A stretch of 64,000 bases of DNA from Oligoflexia bacterium (lineage in GTDB: Bacteria > Bdellovibrionota > Bacteriovoracia > Bacteriovoracales > Bacteriovoracaceae), in contig JAAEST010000045.1 in assembly GCA_024229115.1 (NCBI GenBank), positions 1 through 64,000 of the forward strand, written 5' to 3'. How positions within the stretch are numbered: position 1 is the stretch's first letter; every line of letters starts with the position of its first letter. Of the stretch, positions 16,925 through 26,405 are shown one piece after another. The position numbers and the translations under genes are program-made. A model generated the notes under the pieces. That model was not told the DNA's origin, made no database searches, and saw only the letters and a list, made by a program, of their open reading frames with translations.

Positions 16925-18487
16925 ATGTCTGAATTGCTGGAGACAAAGCGCCAGACTCTTGTTCAATTACGCGAACAATCTGAACAGGGTGGTGGTGAAG
17001 CTCGAATTGAAAAACAACATTCCCAAGGAAAATTTACCGCGAGAGAAAGAATCGAAAGATTAATCGATCCAGGTTCTTTTATTGAGTTTGATAGATTTGT
17101 AACACACAAGTGCACATCTTTTGGAATGGATAAAAATAAATACTTAGGTGATGGAGTTGTTACTGGTGTAGCAGAAATCAACGGACAAAAAGTTGGTATC
17201 TATTCACAAGATTTTACATGTTGGGGTGGGGCCCTTGGTGCCGCTCATGCGAAAAAGATTTGTAAGATCATGGACTTTGCACTTGAAAATAGAATTCCAA
17301 TCATTGGTATTAACGATTCAGGTGGTGCGAGAATTCAAGAAGGTGTTGAGTCTCTTGCTGGTTATGCTGAAATTTTCTACCGTAACGTAAAGTGTTCCGG
17401 TGTCATTCCTCAAATCTCTTTAATCATGGGGCCTTGTGCTGGTGGAGCCGTTTATTCACCTGCCATTACAGATTACATTTTCATGGTTGATAAAACTTCA
17501 TATATGTTTGTAACAGGTCCTGATGTTATTAAGACTGTGACTCACGAAGAAGTTACTAAAGAAGAGCTTGGTGGAGCTTCAACACATAATGAGAAATCAG
17601 GTGTGGCTCAATTTAAGTGTTCTGATGAAAATGAATGTTTTGAAAGAGTGAGAGAGTTAATGACTTATCTTCCTTCTTCAAACTTCAGAAAGCCAACACT
17701 TAAGCATACAAGTGATCCTGTCTTTAGAGATAATAATAAAATTAAAAATACAGTTCCTGCGAATCCTAAGAAGCCATACGATATGAAAGAAATTATTCTT
17801 GAAATCGTAGATGATAGTCACTTCCTAGAAGTTCATAAGGATTACGCGAAAAATATTATTTGTGGATACGCTTCAATCGGTGGAATTAAAGTTGGTATTG
17901 TTGCTAACCAACCACAAGTTTTAGCAGGTGTTCTTGATATTGATTCTTCAAGAAAGGCCGCGAGATTTGTTAGATTCTGTGATGCTTTTGATATTCCAAT
18001 ACTGACACTAGTTGATGTTCCAGGTTTCTTACCTGGAACAGTTCAAGAGTATGGAGGGATTATCACTCACGGTTCTAAACTTCTTTACGCTTATGCTGAA
18101 GCTACAGTTCCAATGATCACATTAATTACACGTAAGGCCTACGGTGGTGCTTATGACGTAATGGCATCAAAGCATATTCGTTCAGACATTAACCTCTCTT
18201 ACCCAACTGGTGAAATTGCGGTAATGGGAGCAGACGGTGCCGTTAATATTATTTTTAGAAATGAGCTAAAAGGTCTTGAAGGTGAAGCTTTTGATAAGAA
18301 GAAAGCTGAGCTTGTAAAGAGCTACGAAGATCAATTTGCTAATCCATATAGAGCGGCTGAACTTGGATATGTTGATTCAGTCATTCTTCCTGAAGAAACA
18401 AGAATGAGAATCTATGAATATCTAAAAATGTTAAAAGATAAGCAGGTTGAGTTACCTAGCCGTAAACATGGGAACATCCAGCTATGA
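16925..18487 (+). CDS. pccB: Acyl-CoA carboxylase carboxyltransferase subunit, probably propionyl-CoA
   Basis: This 520-residue protein has the two crotonase-type halves of biotin-dependent carboxyltransferases. The first half shows [35 protein letters not shown] and [19 protein letters not shown]; the second shows [34 protein letters not shown] and the oxyanion segment [12 protein letters not shown]. It transfers CO2 from carboxybiotin to an acyl-CoA. PccB and single-chain carboxyltransferases have this length, unlike AccD. Propionyl-CoA is inferred from methylmalonyl-CoA mutase at 26406-28532. Its last four bases overlap the next gene. Confidence 0.88.
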   Translation: MSELLETKRQTLVQLREQSEQGGGEARIEKQHSQGKFTARERIERLIDPGSFIEFDRFVTHKCTSFGMDKNKYLGDGVVTGVAEINGQKVGIYSQDFTCWGGALGAAHAKKICKIMDFALENRIPIIGINDSGGARIQEGVESLAGYAEIFYRNVKCSGVIPQISLIMGPCAGGAVYSPAITDYIFMVDKTSYMFVTGPDVIKTVTHEEVTKEELGGASTHNEKSGVAQFKCSDENECFERVRELMTYLPSSNFRKPTLKHTSDPVFRDNNKIKNTVPANPKKPYDMKEIILEIVDDSHFLEVHKDYAKNIICGYASIGGIKVGIVANQPQVLAGVLDIDSSRKAARFVRFCDAFDIPILTLVDVPGFLPGTVQEYGGIITHGSKLLYAYAEATVPMITLITRKAYGGAYDVMASKHIRSDINLSYPTGEIAVMGADGAVNIIFRNELKGLEGEAFDKKKAELVKSYEDQFANPYRAAELGYVDSVILPEETRMRIYEYLKMLKDKQVELPSRKHGNIQL

Positions 18488-19935
18488 ATATTCGTCTTAA
18501 AGATTGTAAAAGAAGAAGAATACTTATCGCTAACCGTGGAGAGATCGCATCCCGAGTTGCCAGAGCTTGTCGCGAGTTAGGTCATGTGGCCGTTGGTATT
18601 TGGACTGACAATGAACCTAATGCGGCTCACTTAGAATTTTGTGATGAGTGGGTCCATCTTGAAGGTTCAACAAATGCAGAAACTTATCTCAATGTTGAGA
18701 AGATTTTAAAAGTTGTTGAAGATAATAAAATCGATGGAGTTCATCCTGGTTATGGATTCTTATCTGAAAATGGTGCTTTTGCGAAAGCTTTAACTGACAA
18801 AGGAATTGCTTTTATTGGTCCACATCCTGAAGCGATAAGAGTGATGGGTGATAAAGCAACTTCAAAAGCTCTCGCCAAAGAAGCAGGTGTACCAGTTGTT
18901 CCAGGAACGGCTGAAGCTGTACCAACTGTTGAAAAAGCAATAGAAGTTGCTGGTGAAATTGGGTATCCAGTTCTTTTGAAAGCGGTTGCCGGTGGTGGTG
19001 GTCGTGGAATGAGAGCCTGTAATAGTGAGCAGGAAGTAAAAGATCAGTTTGAGGCCGTTGGAAGAGAATCTTTAGCCGCTTTTGGAAATGGTGATCTTTT
19101 AGTAGAAAAGCTAATTGTAAATCCTCACCATATTGAAGTTCAGATCTTAGCAGATAAGAATGGAAATGTTTTTCACTTTTTCGAAAGAGAATGCTCTATT
19201 CAAAGAAGACATCAAAAAATTATTGAAGAAGCTCCATCACCTTTTATTGGAGAGGATGATGAGTTAAGAAAAAATGTTTGTGATACGGCCGTGAAACTTG
19301 CAAAAGCTGTTAACTACGATAGTGCAGGAACAGTTGAGTTTATCATGGGAGAAGACAAAAAATTCTACTTCTTAGAGATGAACACACGTATTCAAGTTGA
19401 ACACCCTATCACTGAAGAAATTACGGGAATGGATTTAATCGTTTGTATGATTCAATCTGCTTTTGGTGAAGATCTTCAGATTCCTAGTCAAGAATGGATC
19501 ACGAGAACAGGTCACTCAATTGAATGTCGTATTTGTGCAGAAGATCCAATTACAATGCTTCCTGCTCCTGGAAGCGTGACTGGTTTTGAAACAAATTTCC
19601 CTCAAGGAATCAGATTCGATCATTGTCTCTATAGAGGTCTAGAAGTAACACCTGACTTTGACCCAATGGTTGGAAAATTGATTTCAAAGGGGCTTGTTAG
19701 AGATGTTGCTGTTAGAAAAATGAGAGCTGCTCTTGATGGGCTTTATATCGAAGGATTAAAAACAAATATTCCACTTCATAAAGTGATTCTTGATGATCCA
19801 GTTTTTAAAGAAGGTATTTACTCCACAAGTTACATTGGAGAAGTGAAACCACAAGAAAGAGTTGAAACGGATCTTGATTATGTGTCTCTTTATAAAAAAC
19901 TTGCGACAGTTGAAGCAAGAAGGATGGGATTATAA
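18484..19935 (+). CDS. accC: Biotin carboxylase subunit of the acyl-CoA carboxylase
   Basis: The 483-residue protein carboxylates biotin using ATP and bicarbonate. The N-terminal [23 protein letters not shown], the [14 protein letters not shown] loop, the glycine-rich ATP lid [10 protein letters not shown] and the catalytic [20 protein letters not shown] are complete. It is about 30 residues longer than AccC but lacks any fused biotin domain, which lies in the next gene. Start overlaps the pccB stop as ATGA, and its stop overlaps the carrier ATG, so the three subunits are translated as a coupled set. Confidence 0.92.
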   Translation: MNIRLKDCKRRRILIANRGEIASRVARACRELGHVAVGIWTDNEPNAAHLEFCDEWVHLEGSTNAETYLNVEKILKVVEDNKIDGVHPGYGFLSENGAFAKALTDKGIAFIGPHPEAIRVMGDKATSKALAKEAGVPVVPGTAEAVPTVEKAIEVAGEIGYPVLLKAVAGGGGRGMRACNSEQEVKDQFEAVGRESLAAFGNGDLLVEKLIVNPHHIEVQILADKNGNVFHFFERECSIQRRHQKIIEEAPSPFIGEDDELRKNVCDTAVKLAKAVNYDSAGTVEFIMGEDKKFYFLEMNTRIQVEHPITEEITGMDLIVCMIQSAFGEDLQIPSQEWITRTGHSIECRICAEDPITMLPAPGSVTGFETNFPQGIRFDHCLYRGLEVTPDFDPMVGKLISKGLVRDVAVRKMRAALDGLYIEGLKTNIPLHKVILDDPVFKEGIYSTSYIGEVKPQERVETDLDYVSLYKKLATVEARRMGL

Positions 19936-20441
19936 TGAGAACTTATCTAATTGATACGAATAAAGATGAAGTAATTGTAGATCTAACGAAAACTATTGTT
20001 CACAATTCTGATCTTATTGAATTTGAATTCAGTACTTGTGTGGATAATAAGTTAGTAAATAGCGAAAATATATTTGTAAGAAGACTCGCAAATAATTATT
20101 TTTCATCTACAGATGGTAAATCATGGAGAAAATTGGCCAGACAGAACTTGCCTAAGAAAATTCTTAATGTAGATAGAGTATTTGATATTTATCGTGGTTA
20201 TAAACCAAGTGGATTATCTGGTGGAGCTGAAGGTGAGCTTCTGACTCAAATGCCAGGTAAGATTGTTAAGATCATGGTGAAAGAAGGTGATGAAGTTAAA
20301 AAGGGACAAACTCTCATAATTTTAGAGGCCATGAAGATGGAAAATGAAATTAAGTGTGGAATGGATGGAACTGTAAAAGCTATTCATGTCAATGAGGGGG
20401 ATGCTCTTGAGTCAGGTGTTCTGATGATGGAGGTTGAATAA
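19935..20441 (+). CDS. Biotin carboxyl carrier protein of the acyl-CoA carboxylase
   Basis: The 168-residue protein ends in a biotinyl domain (about 95-168): TQMPGKIVKIMVKEGDEVKKGQ, then EAMKMEN with the acceptor Lys134, then GDALESGVLMMEVE. The first 90 residues are not a domain I recognise; they may be the holoenzyme assembly part that links carboxylase and transferase, as the BT region does in fused PccA proteins. The biotin would be attached by BirA (54075-54779). Its start overlaps accC by one base and its stop overlaps hflK by one base. Confidence 0.9.
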   Translation: MRTYLIDTNKDEVIVDLTKTIVHNSDLIEFEFSTCVDNKLVNSENIFVRRLANNYFSSTDGKSWRKLARQNLPKKILNVDRVFDIYRGYKPSGLSGGAEGELLTQMPGKIVKIMVKEGDEVKKGQTLIILEAMKMENEIKCGMDGTVKAIHVNEGDALESGVLMMEVE

Positions 20442-21424
20442 TGAATAATGAATGGAATAAAGCCAAAGCTGATATCCAAAAAAATGGAAAGGCCGTAGTT
20501 AGTATATTTCTCCTCGCTGCTCTTTTAGTGCTTGGTAAGACTTCTTTTTATACGGTTGAACCTGATGAAGAAGCTATTGTAATTAGATTTGGTAAGTATA
20601 TTGGTACTTATCCTCCAGGTCTTCACTTTAAACTCCCTTTCAATATTGATAAGGCAATTAGGGTTAAGACAAAAAGAGTTCTTCAAGAAGAGTTTGGATT
20701 TAGAACAGCTAATGTAAATACTCGTCGTACAACTTACTCAAGTGATCGTTTTGATGATGAAAGTCTCATCTTAACAGGTGACCTTAACGTTGCTGATGTG
20801 GAGTGGGTTGTTCAATATCAAATATCAGATCCTTTTAAGTATCTTTTTCAAACAAGTGATCCAATCTCAAATATTCGTGATGTTTCAGAATCAATCATGA
20901 GAAGAGTTGTTGGTGACAGACTTGTAACGGAAGTACTTACTACTGGAAGGGTAGAGATTGCGAACCAAGCAGAAGTACTTATGCAAGATGTTCTTGATAA
21001 GTACGATATGGGTGTGAAAATTGTGAGTGTAAAACTTCAAGATGTTAACCCTCCTGAAGTTGTAAAAAAATCCTTCAACGAAGTGAACGAAGCGAAGCAA
21101 GAACAAGAAAAAATGATCAATCAAGCTGAGAGAGCATATAACGAAGTTATTTTCGAAGCGAATGGAAAGGCTGAAAAAGTTATTAATCAAGCCGAAGGTT
21201 TTTCTCAAGCTCTTATTAACCGTGCAAAAGGTGACGCTTCAAGATTTACTCAGATGTTAGTTGAATACAGAAGAGCTCCTAGTATTACAAAGAGAAGAAT
21301 CTATTTAGAAACAATGGAAGATATCTTTAAAGAAATGAAAGATATCACTATTGTTGATTCAAGAGTTAAAGGCCTCTTACCTGTTTTTGGTAAGGATCTG
21401 ACAGGAGGACAAAGTGGGAAGTAA
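20441..21424 (+). CDS. hflK: HflK, band-7/SPFH membrane protein
   Basis: HflK and HflC form a large membrane cage around the FtsH protease. This 327-residue protein has a transmembrane segment at about 19-36, then the SPFH domain (YTVEPDEEAIVIRFGKYIGTYPPGLHFKLPFNID) and a charged coiled coil (EVNEAKQEQEKMINQAERAYNEV). The long Gly/Pro-rich N-terminus of E. coli HflK is missing. It is unusual that the gene is coupled by a one-base overlap to a biotin carrier gene. Its last 11 bases overlap hflC. Confidence 0.92.
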   Translation: MNNEWNKAKADIQKNGKAVVSIFLLAALLVLGKTSFYTVEPDEEAIVIRFGKYIGTYPPGLHFKLPFNIDKAIRVKTKRVLQEEFGFRTANVNTRRTTYSSDRFDDESLILTGDLNVADVEWVVQYQISDPFKYLFQTSDPISNIRDVSESIMRRVVGDRLVTEVLTTGRVEIANQAEVLMQDVLDKYDMGVKIVSVKLQDVNPPEVVKKSFNEVNEAKQEQEKMINQAERAYNEVIFEANGKAEKVINQAEGFSQALINRAKGDASRFTQMLVEYRRAPSITKRRIYLETMEDIFKEMKDITIVDSRVKGLLPVFGKDLTGGQSGK

Positions 21425-22391
21425 AATTACAGGTTTTCTAGTTATTGGTTTTGTTTCTCTCGTTCTCTTTGCTAGTAGTGCATTCATTGTAAGAGAAGGT
21501 CGCCAGGCAATCATTACTCAATTTGGTAAACCAATTGGTGATCCAATCACTAAAGCAGGACTTCATTTCAAGAAGCCTTTTGTTAACGATGTTCGTTTTG
21601 TTGATAAGAGAATTTTAAATTGGGATGGTTATCCAAATGAAATTCCTACGAAAGATAAGAAGTATATTAAAGTAGACACAACAGCTCGTTGGAGAGTAAT
21701 TGATGCTCTTAAATTTATCCAAACAGTAAGAAGTGAGTCTGGAGCTAAAGCTAGACTAGACGCGGTTCTTGACTCTGCTACTAGAGATGTTATCTCAAAT
21801 AACAATCTTGTTGAGGCGGTAAGAAACTCAAACTCTATTTTTGAACAAATTGATCTTAAGAAAAAAGAGATCAAAGAAAAAGAAAGTAGAGGAGAGTCAA
21901 TCATTGAAGAAGAAGTTTCTGGTGAAGTAGAAAAAATTGATACGGGACGTGAGAAGCTTAGTCTTAAGATTGCAGAAGTGGCAGGAAAAGAACTACAGGC
22001 TTTCGGAATTGAATTAATTGACGTTCAGTTAAGACGTATTAGTTACGAGAAAAATGTTGAGAAGAAAGTTTACGAGAGAATGATTTCTGAACGTAGAAGA
22101 ATTGCTCAAAAGATTCGTTCTATTGGTAAAGGTGAGAAGGCAAAGATTGAAGGTCGTTTAGAAAAAGATCTTAAGAAGATTCAATCAGAAGCCTATCGTG
22201 AATCTCAAATTTTAAAAGGTAAGGCAGAAGCATCGGCTGCCTCTATTTATGCAAAAGCTCTTTCTAAAGATCCTAAATTCTATGATTTTATGAAGAGTAT
22301 GGAAGCGTATAAGAAATCGTTAAAGTCTCGTACTAAATTCTTATTAAGTTCAGATTCTGAATTCTTAAAATTCCTTAAAGATTTAAAATAA
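21414..22391 (+). CDS. hflC: HflC, band-7/SPFH membrane protein
   Basis: The partner of HflK, 325 residues. A transmembrane segment (about 5-24, ITGFLVIGFVSLVLFASSAF) is followed by an SPFH domain starting VREGRQAIITQFGKPIGDPITKAGLHFKKPF. The typical HflC insert and helix ISYEKNVEKKVYERMISERRRIAQKIRSIGKGEK follow. The start is GTG, supported by AGGAGG at 21403-21408 inside the hflK end. A tandem-repeat region with a bidirectional terminator follows. Confidence 0.93.
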   Translation: MGSKITGFLVIGFVSLVLFASSAFIVREGRQAIITQFGKPIGDPITKAGLHFKKPFVNDVRFVDKRILNWDGYPNEIPTKDKKYIKVDTTARWRVIDALKFIQTVRSESGAKARLDAVLDSATRDVISNNNLVEAVRNSNSIFEQIDLKKKEIKEKESRGESIIEEEVSGEVEKIDTGREKLSLKIAEVAGKELQAFGIELIDVQLRRISYEKNVEKKVYERMISERRRIAQKIRSIGKGEKAKIEGRLEKDLKKIQSEAYRESQILKGKAEASAASIYAKALSKDPKFYDFMKSMEAYKKSLKSRTKFLLSSDSEFLKFLKDLK

Positions 22392-22410
22392 ACCAGTTGA
22401 AGTAGTGAAA

Positions 22411-22510
22411 AAGCAGCATTAGCTGTATAAAAGCAGCCTTAGCAGTATAAAAGCAGCCTTAGCAGTATAAAAGCAGCCTTAGCAGTATAAAAGCAGCCTT
22501 AGCTGCTTTT
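22411..22510. repeat. Tandem 20-bp repeats made of a terminator arm
   Basis: The unit AAGCAGCCTTAGCAGTATAA occurs in three exact copies (22431, 22451, 22471), preceded by a diverged copy (22411) and followed by a half copy (22491) that ends in AGCTGCTTTT. Only the last half copy forms the perfect hairpin; the earlier copies repeat its 5' arm on the plus strand. Unit length, lack of spacers and position exclude CRISPR. Confidence 0.95.
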
Positions 22511-22512
22511 AT
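22487..22512. terminator. Bidirectional terminator between hflC and speA
   Basis: An 11-pair perfect stem (22487-22497 with 22502-22512) and the four-base loop CTTA carries TTTT on the plus strand and TTTT on the minus strand. It stands between the convergent hflC and speA genes, four bases from the speA stop. Confidence 0.88.
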
Positions 22513-22515
22513 TTA

Positions 22516-24444
22516 TTACCAATTAAGATATGTGTAATCAGCTAGGCAATCTTCGTAGAAGTCAACTAGCTTCACACCAATTCTTGGTGCAATCTTTCCG
22601 CGAACTACTTCTTTGTTAATAAGCTTTTTAAGAGATTGGGCCATGTACTCAGGGTTATATTGCATTGTCGTGAGAACTTGGCTTGAAGAGTTCCCTTTAA
22701 TAATCTCTTCAATATAGAAACCTTGTGGATCATCAGCATCACTAAAAACATGTACTTCATTGAGACGACCAAAGAGGTTGTGATTATCTCCCATAACGTC
22801 TTGATAGGCTCCAGTTAGAAAAAGTCCTACAATATATTTTCCTTCATCACCTTCTTTAATTTCGTGAAGAGGAACTGTTTTATTATGTCCTTCAGGACCA
22901 ATAAAGCGATCAATCTTTCCATCAGAGTCACAAGTAATATCAGCGATGCCACATTGAACAGTTGGTTCTTCGTTAAGTCTTGTTATTGGAACTAGTGGAA
23001 GAATTTGATCAATGGCCCAATGGTCGGCAGCAGATTGAAAAACACTAAAGTTACATAGGTATTGGGGAGCAATATCCTCGTTAAGGCTTTTAAACTCTTC
23101 AGGAACAAATGACTCTGATACATCAGCCCACTTCATGATCTTTTCCATGATACGCCAATGAATTGTTTCCATCTTGGCCCTTTCATCAAGACCAATAACT
23201 CCTAATTTGAATGCATTTAAACATTCACTCTTCAATTGAACAGCTTCATTAAAGATTGTTTGGAAGTTTTCTTTTGAAATTTTGCAAGCTTCTGTTTCAA
23301 GATCTCGCATATTCTCAACCATGATATGTTCGCCAGTAGATTTCTTAGTATTGAAACTACTTTGGTAGCGATCAATCTTATCAATAACATTTGTGATAAC
23401 ACATGAGTGGTGAGCTGTTATAGCTCGTCCACTTTCAGTGACAATATTTGGGTGAGGAACACTTTCAATATCACAAATTTGTTTCAATCCATAAACAAGG
23501 TCTTCAGCATAGTCAGAGAGATTATAGTTACGAGAACTATCATTTGAGCTTTTGCTCCCATCATAGTCGATACCAAGGCCGCCACCAGCATCGAAATATT
23601 CTAGCTTGCAACCCATTTGGTAAAGCTTGGCATAGATTCTGCCACCTTCATTAATGGCATCTTTAAAAGTACGAATATCACTAATTTGTGAGCCTATGTG
23701 ATAATGAAAAAGTTTAATTGAAGACTTAAGATCATGTTCTTCCATTAACTTTACTGCATTTAATATTTCTGCTGTTGTTAATCCAAACTTTGCTTTATCT
23801 CCAGATGAGTTGGCCCAGCGACCTTTTCCTGGAACACTCATTTTTCCACGAAGTCCAATAAGTGGAGTGACATTCATTTCCTCAGAAAGACGGAGGATGT
23901 TTTTAAGTTCTGAAAATTTCTCAATAACAATAATTATTTTACGATCAAGTTTTCTGCCAAGAAGAGCTAAGCGTAAGTAGTCTTCATCTTTATAGCCGTT
24001 AAGAATTGTTAAAGAATTTGGGTTTTCATTATAAACGAGTGCTGCTAAAAGCTCAGATTTCGATCCAGCTTCTAGTCCATAATCATATGATGAGCCAGCA
24101 TCAATAATCTCTTCAACTACTTCACGCATTTGATTTACTTTTACAGGGTAAACACCAAGATATCTTCCTTCATATTCTGCTTCATCAATCGTATTTCTAA
24201 AAGTACGGTTTATTTTCTTAACTTGGCTTCTTAAAATATCATGAAAACGAATAACGGCAGGAAGTTTTACTCCCTGAGATTTCATCTCTTCCACAACCTT
24301 AACAATTTCAATTTCAGACTTCTTTTTAGAAGTGGGAAGTACCGTTAGGTTACCATTGGCATTGATTCCAAAGTAGCCATCACTCCAGTTTTTAACCCGA
24401 TATGTCTCTTCGGCTTTGTCTAGTGTCCAATCATTATTGCTCAT
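22516..24444 (-). CDS. speA: Biosynthetic arginine decarboxylase
   Basis: SpeA (642 residues) is a PLP enzyme of the alanine-racemase fold that turns arginine into agmatine, the first step to putrescine. The PLP lysine lies in YLGVYPVKVNQM, the glycine loop in YFDAGGGLGIDYDG, and the C-terminal active-site segment in HNLFGRLNEVHVF. The N-terminal WSDGYFGINANGNL is also a SpeA mark. It is the second gene of a minus-strand pair, five bases after the agmatinase gene. The tail ends next to the bidirectional terminator. Confidence 0.95.
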   Translation of the reverse strand: MSNNDWTLDKAEETYRVKNWSDGYFGINANGNLTVLPTSKKKSEIEIVKVVEEMKSQGVKLPAVIRFHDILRSQVKKINRTFRNTIDEAEYEGRYLGVYPVKVNQMREVVEEIIDAGSSYDYGLEAGSKSELLAALVYNENPNSLTILNGYKDEDYLRLALLGRKLDRKIIIVIEKFSELKNILRLSEEMNVTPLIGLRGKMSVPGKGRWANSSGDKAKFGLTTAEILNAVKLMEEHDLKSSIKLFHYHIGSQISDIRTFKDAINEGGRIYAKLYQMGCKLEYFDAGGGLGIDYDGSKSSNDSSRNYNLSDYAEDLVYGLKQICDIESVPHPNIVTESGRAITAHHSCVITNVIDKIDRYQSSFNTKKSTGEHIMVENMRDLETEACKISKENFQTIFNEAVQLKSECLNAFKLGVIGLDERAKMETIHWRIMEKIMKWADVSESFVPEEFKSLNEDIAPQYLCNFSVFQSAADHWAIDQILPLVPITRLNEEPTVQCGIADITCDSDGKIDRFIGPEGHNKTVPLHEIKEGDEGKYIVGLFLTGAYQDVMGDNHNLFGRLNEVHVFSDADDPQGFYIEEIIKGNSSSQVLTTMQYNPEYMAQSLKKLINKEVVRGKIAPRIGVKLVDFYEDCLADYTYLNW

Positions 24445-24449
24445 ATTTA

Positions 24450-25337
24450 TTACCTGCTCATGGCCAATGAAACTTCTCTAATTACTTTAGCGGCAAAGAC
24501 ACTGCTATTGCCACTAGAATCTAGTGAAGGAGATAACTCAACAACGTCGGCACCAACGAAGTTTTTCTGATTTAATATTTTCATTAAACTAATGAATGAA
24601 TGAAATGTTTCTCCACCTGGTTCAGGTGTTCCAGTACCAGGAAAGAAGCTTGGATCAAAATAATCCAGATCTAAAGTTAAATAAATTGGTCGTTGATCAT
24701 CAATATCTTCAACCGATTGAAGAAAATCGTTAAGGGACTTTTTGATAGTCTTAGTTTCATTCATATATTGGTATTCTTCTTTAGTTCCACTACGAATACC
24801 ATATTGTATTAACTGATGTGTGTCCTTGAAATGGTCAAGTGATCTTCTAATGATAGAAGCATGACTATAGTGATGTCCTTCGTATCCATCACGTAAATCT
24901 GCATGAGCATCAAGATGAAGTAAAACTAAATTATCAAAAGCCTCTAGGTAGGTTTTAATAGGAGCATAACTGATAGAGTGTTCTCCACCGATAGTTAGAA
25001 TTTGTGTACCACTTTTAACAGCATCTAAATTTATAGCTTCAAAGAAGTTATCAGTTCCAATTTGCCAGTTCTTATCTATATCTTCTGTTTCTCCAACAAT
25101 AACGTTTCCAAGATCGTAGATAGTTTTTTCTTCTTCTAAATCTTTATCAAGGTAAGGACTATAAGATTCAATTCCATATGAAATGTCTCTTAATGCATTT
25201 GGACCTTCAACTGTCCCTTTTCTAAAACAAGCTGTGCCATCAAATTCAAAGCCAATCATATTAATAGAGTTAGAAACCAATTGATTACTTGGTTTAAAAA
25301 ATTCATAGGCCGTTGGAGCTGGTTTTAGAATGCTCAT
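24450..25337 (-). CDS. speB: Agmatinase-type ureohydrolase
   Basis: The 295-residue protein belongs to the arginase/agmatinase family with a binuclear manganese site. Metal ligands are seen in GGEHS, LLHLDAHADLRD, and LTLDLDYFDPSFFPGTGTPEPGG. Agmatinase would release urea from agmatine and give putrescine, which fits the speA gene directly downstream. Arginase or formiminoglutamase activity cannot be excluded by sequence, but the context favours agmatinase. A TTGACG..TAGTTT promoter lies upstream. Confidence 0.88.
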   Translation of the reverse strand: MSILKPAPTAYEFFKPSNQLVSNSINMIGFEFDGTACFRKGTVEGPNALRDISYGIESYSPYLDKDLEEEKTIYDLGNVIVGETEDIDKNWQIGTDNFFEAINLDAVKSGTQILTIGGEHSISYAPIKTYLEAFDNLVLLHLDAHADLRDGYEGHHYSHASIIRRSLDHFKDTHQLIQYGIRSGTKEEYQYMNETKTIKKSLNDFLQSVEDIDDQRPIYLTLDLDYFDPSFFPGTGTPEPGGETFHSFISLMKILNQKNFVGADVVELSPSLDSSGNSSVFAAKVIREVSLAMSR

Positions 25338-25373
25338 TTTATCTCTTACCTCTGTCTTCTAAAAAGATGAGAT

Positions 25374-25402
25374 AAACTAATTAAAATAAGTACTTACGTC
25401 AA
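25374..25402 (-). promoter_or_regulatory. Possible promoter of speB-speA
   Basis: Read on the minus strand, TTGACG (25402-25397) and TAGTTT (25379-25374) are 17 bases apart, some 37 bases before the speB ATG. The -35 is good, the -10 only fair. It would separate polyamine genes from the upstream meaB gene. Confidence 0.4.
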
Positions 25403-25436
25403 TATTGTGATGTAATAATTTCCAAGTTCGTGAGGT

Positions 25437-26405
25437 CTAAGTATTTGAAAATACTTTGCTAAGAAGGCTTGCCACGGCATTTGGAACAAAGGCTTTCTGA
25501 TCAATAATATCTCTTTGGAACTTTTCTAGTTCCTTCTTAAGAGATTCATTACTTCTAATATGCTCTAGAAGGTTTTCAGTAAGAAGAGATTCAAACCATT
25601 TTAAGTTCTGGTCCTTTCGTTTTTTCTCCCAGTTTCCAGATTTATTTTTAACTTCTTTAAAGTCTAAAATATTTTTCCAGATTTCTTCAATTCCTTGATT
25701 ATGAAGAGCACTACAAGTAAGAACTTTTGGAGACCAATCAGATTTCTTCTCAACAATGTGAAGAGCGTTTTCATAACCTTGCTTTGAAATTTCAGCAAGC
25801 GTTTTAAGGTCCCCATCGGCTTTATTGATAACAAGCATATCGGAAATTTCGATGATCCCTTTTTTAATACCTTGAAGTTCATCACCAGCTGAAGGAACCA
25901 TAAGGACTAAGAAGAAATCTACCATATTAGAAACTTCATATTCACTTTGGCCAACACCAACAGTTTCAACTAAGGTGATGTCGTAACCAGCACTTTCACA
26001 GATAATCATTGCTTCTTTTGTTCTTCTAGAAACTCCACCAAGAGAGCCATCCGTTGGGGTTGGTCTGATGTAGGCCTTATCACTTTGTGAGAGTTTTTCC
26101 ATTCTTGTTTTATCGCCAAGAATAGATCCACCACTAACAGGGCTTGAAGGATCTACTGCTAGAACTGAAACTTTGTGCCCTCGAGAGATAAGGTAGAGAC
26201 CAAAGGCTTCAATAAAGGTTGATTTACCAACACCGGGAACGCCGCTGATTCCTATTCGAATACTTTTCCCACTATGCGGAGTAAGTTCCTCTAAGAGTCT
26301 TGTGGCTTCAGTTTTGTGTTGTTCTTTTTTTGATTCAATTAAAGTGATTGCCTTCGCAAGAGATCTTACGTTGCCAGCTAATATATCTTTAACTTCAATT
26401 TTCAC
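25437..26405 (-). CDS. meaB: MeaB, GTPase chaperone of methylmalonyl-CoA mutase
   Basis: MeaB (322 residues) is a G3E-type P-loop GTPase that protects and reloads adenosylcobalamin in the mutase. Walker A GVPGVGKS is at about 55-62; the switch region VLAVDPSSPVSGGSILGDKTRM and VETVGVGQSEYEV are family marks, with NKAD as the guanine-specificity motif. The start is GTG and it touches the mutase stop with no gap, so the pair is coupled, as is common for mutase and MeaB. Confidence 0.95.
   Translation of the reverse strand: MKIEVKDILAGNVRSLAKAITLIESKKEQHKTEATRLLEELTPHSGKSIRIGISGVPGVGKSTFIEAFGLYLISRGHKVSVLAVDPSSPVSGGSILGDKTRMEKLSQSDKAYIRPTPTDGSLGGVSRRTKEAMIICESAGYDITLVETVGVGQSEYEVSNMVDFFLVLMVPSAGDELQGIKKGIIEISDMLVINKADGDLKTLAEISKQGYENALHIVEKKSDWSPKVLTCSALHNQGIEEIWKNILDFKEVKNKSGNWEKKRKDQNLKWFESLLTENLLEHIRSNESLKKELEKFQRDIIDQKAFVPNAVASLLSKVFSNT

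Noticed and set aside
22411-22510. Regular direct repeats that might be a CRISPR array
   Set aside because: The 20-bp units are directly adjacent, without spacers, and no cas gene is near.
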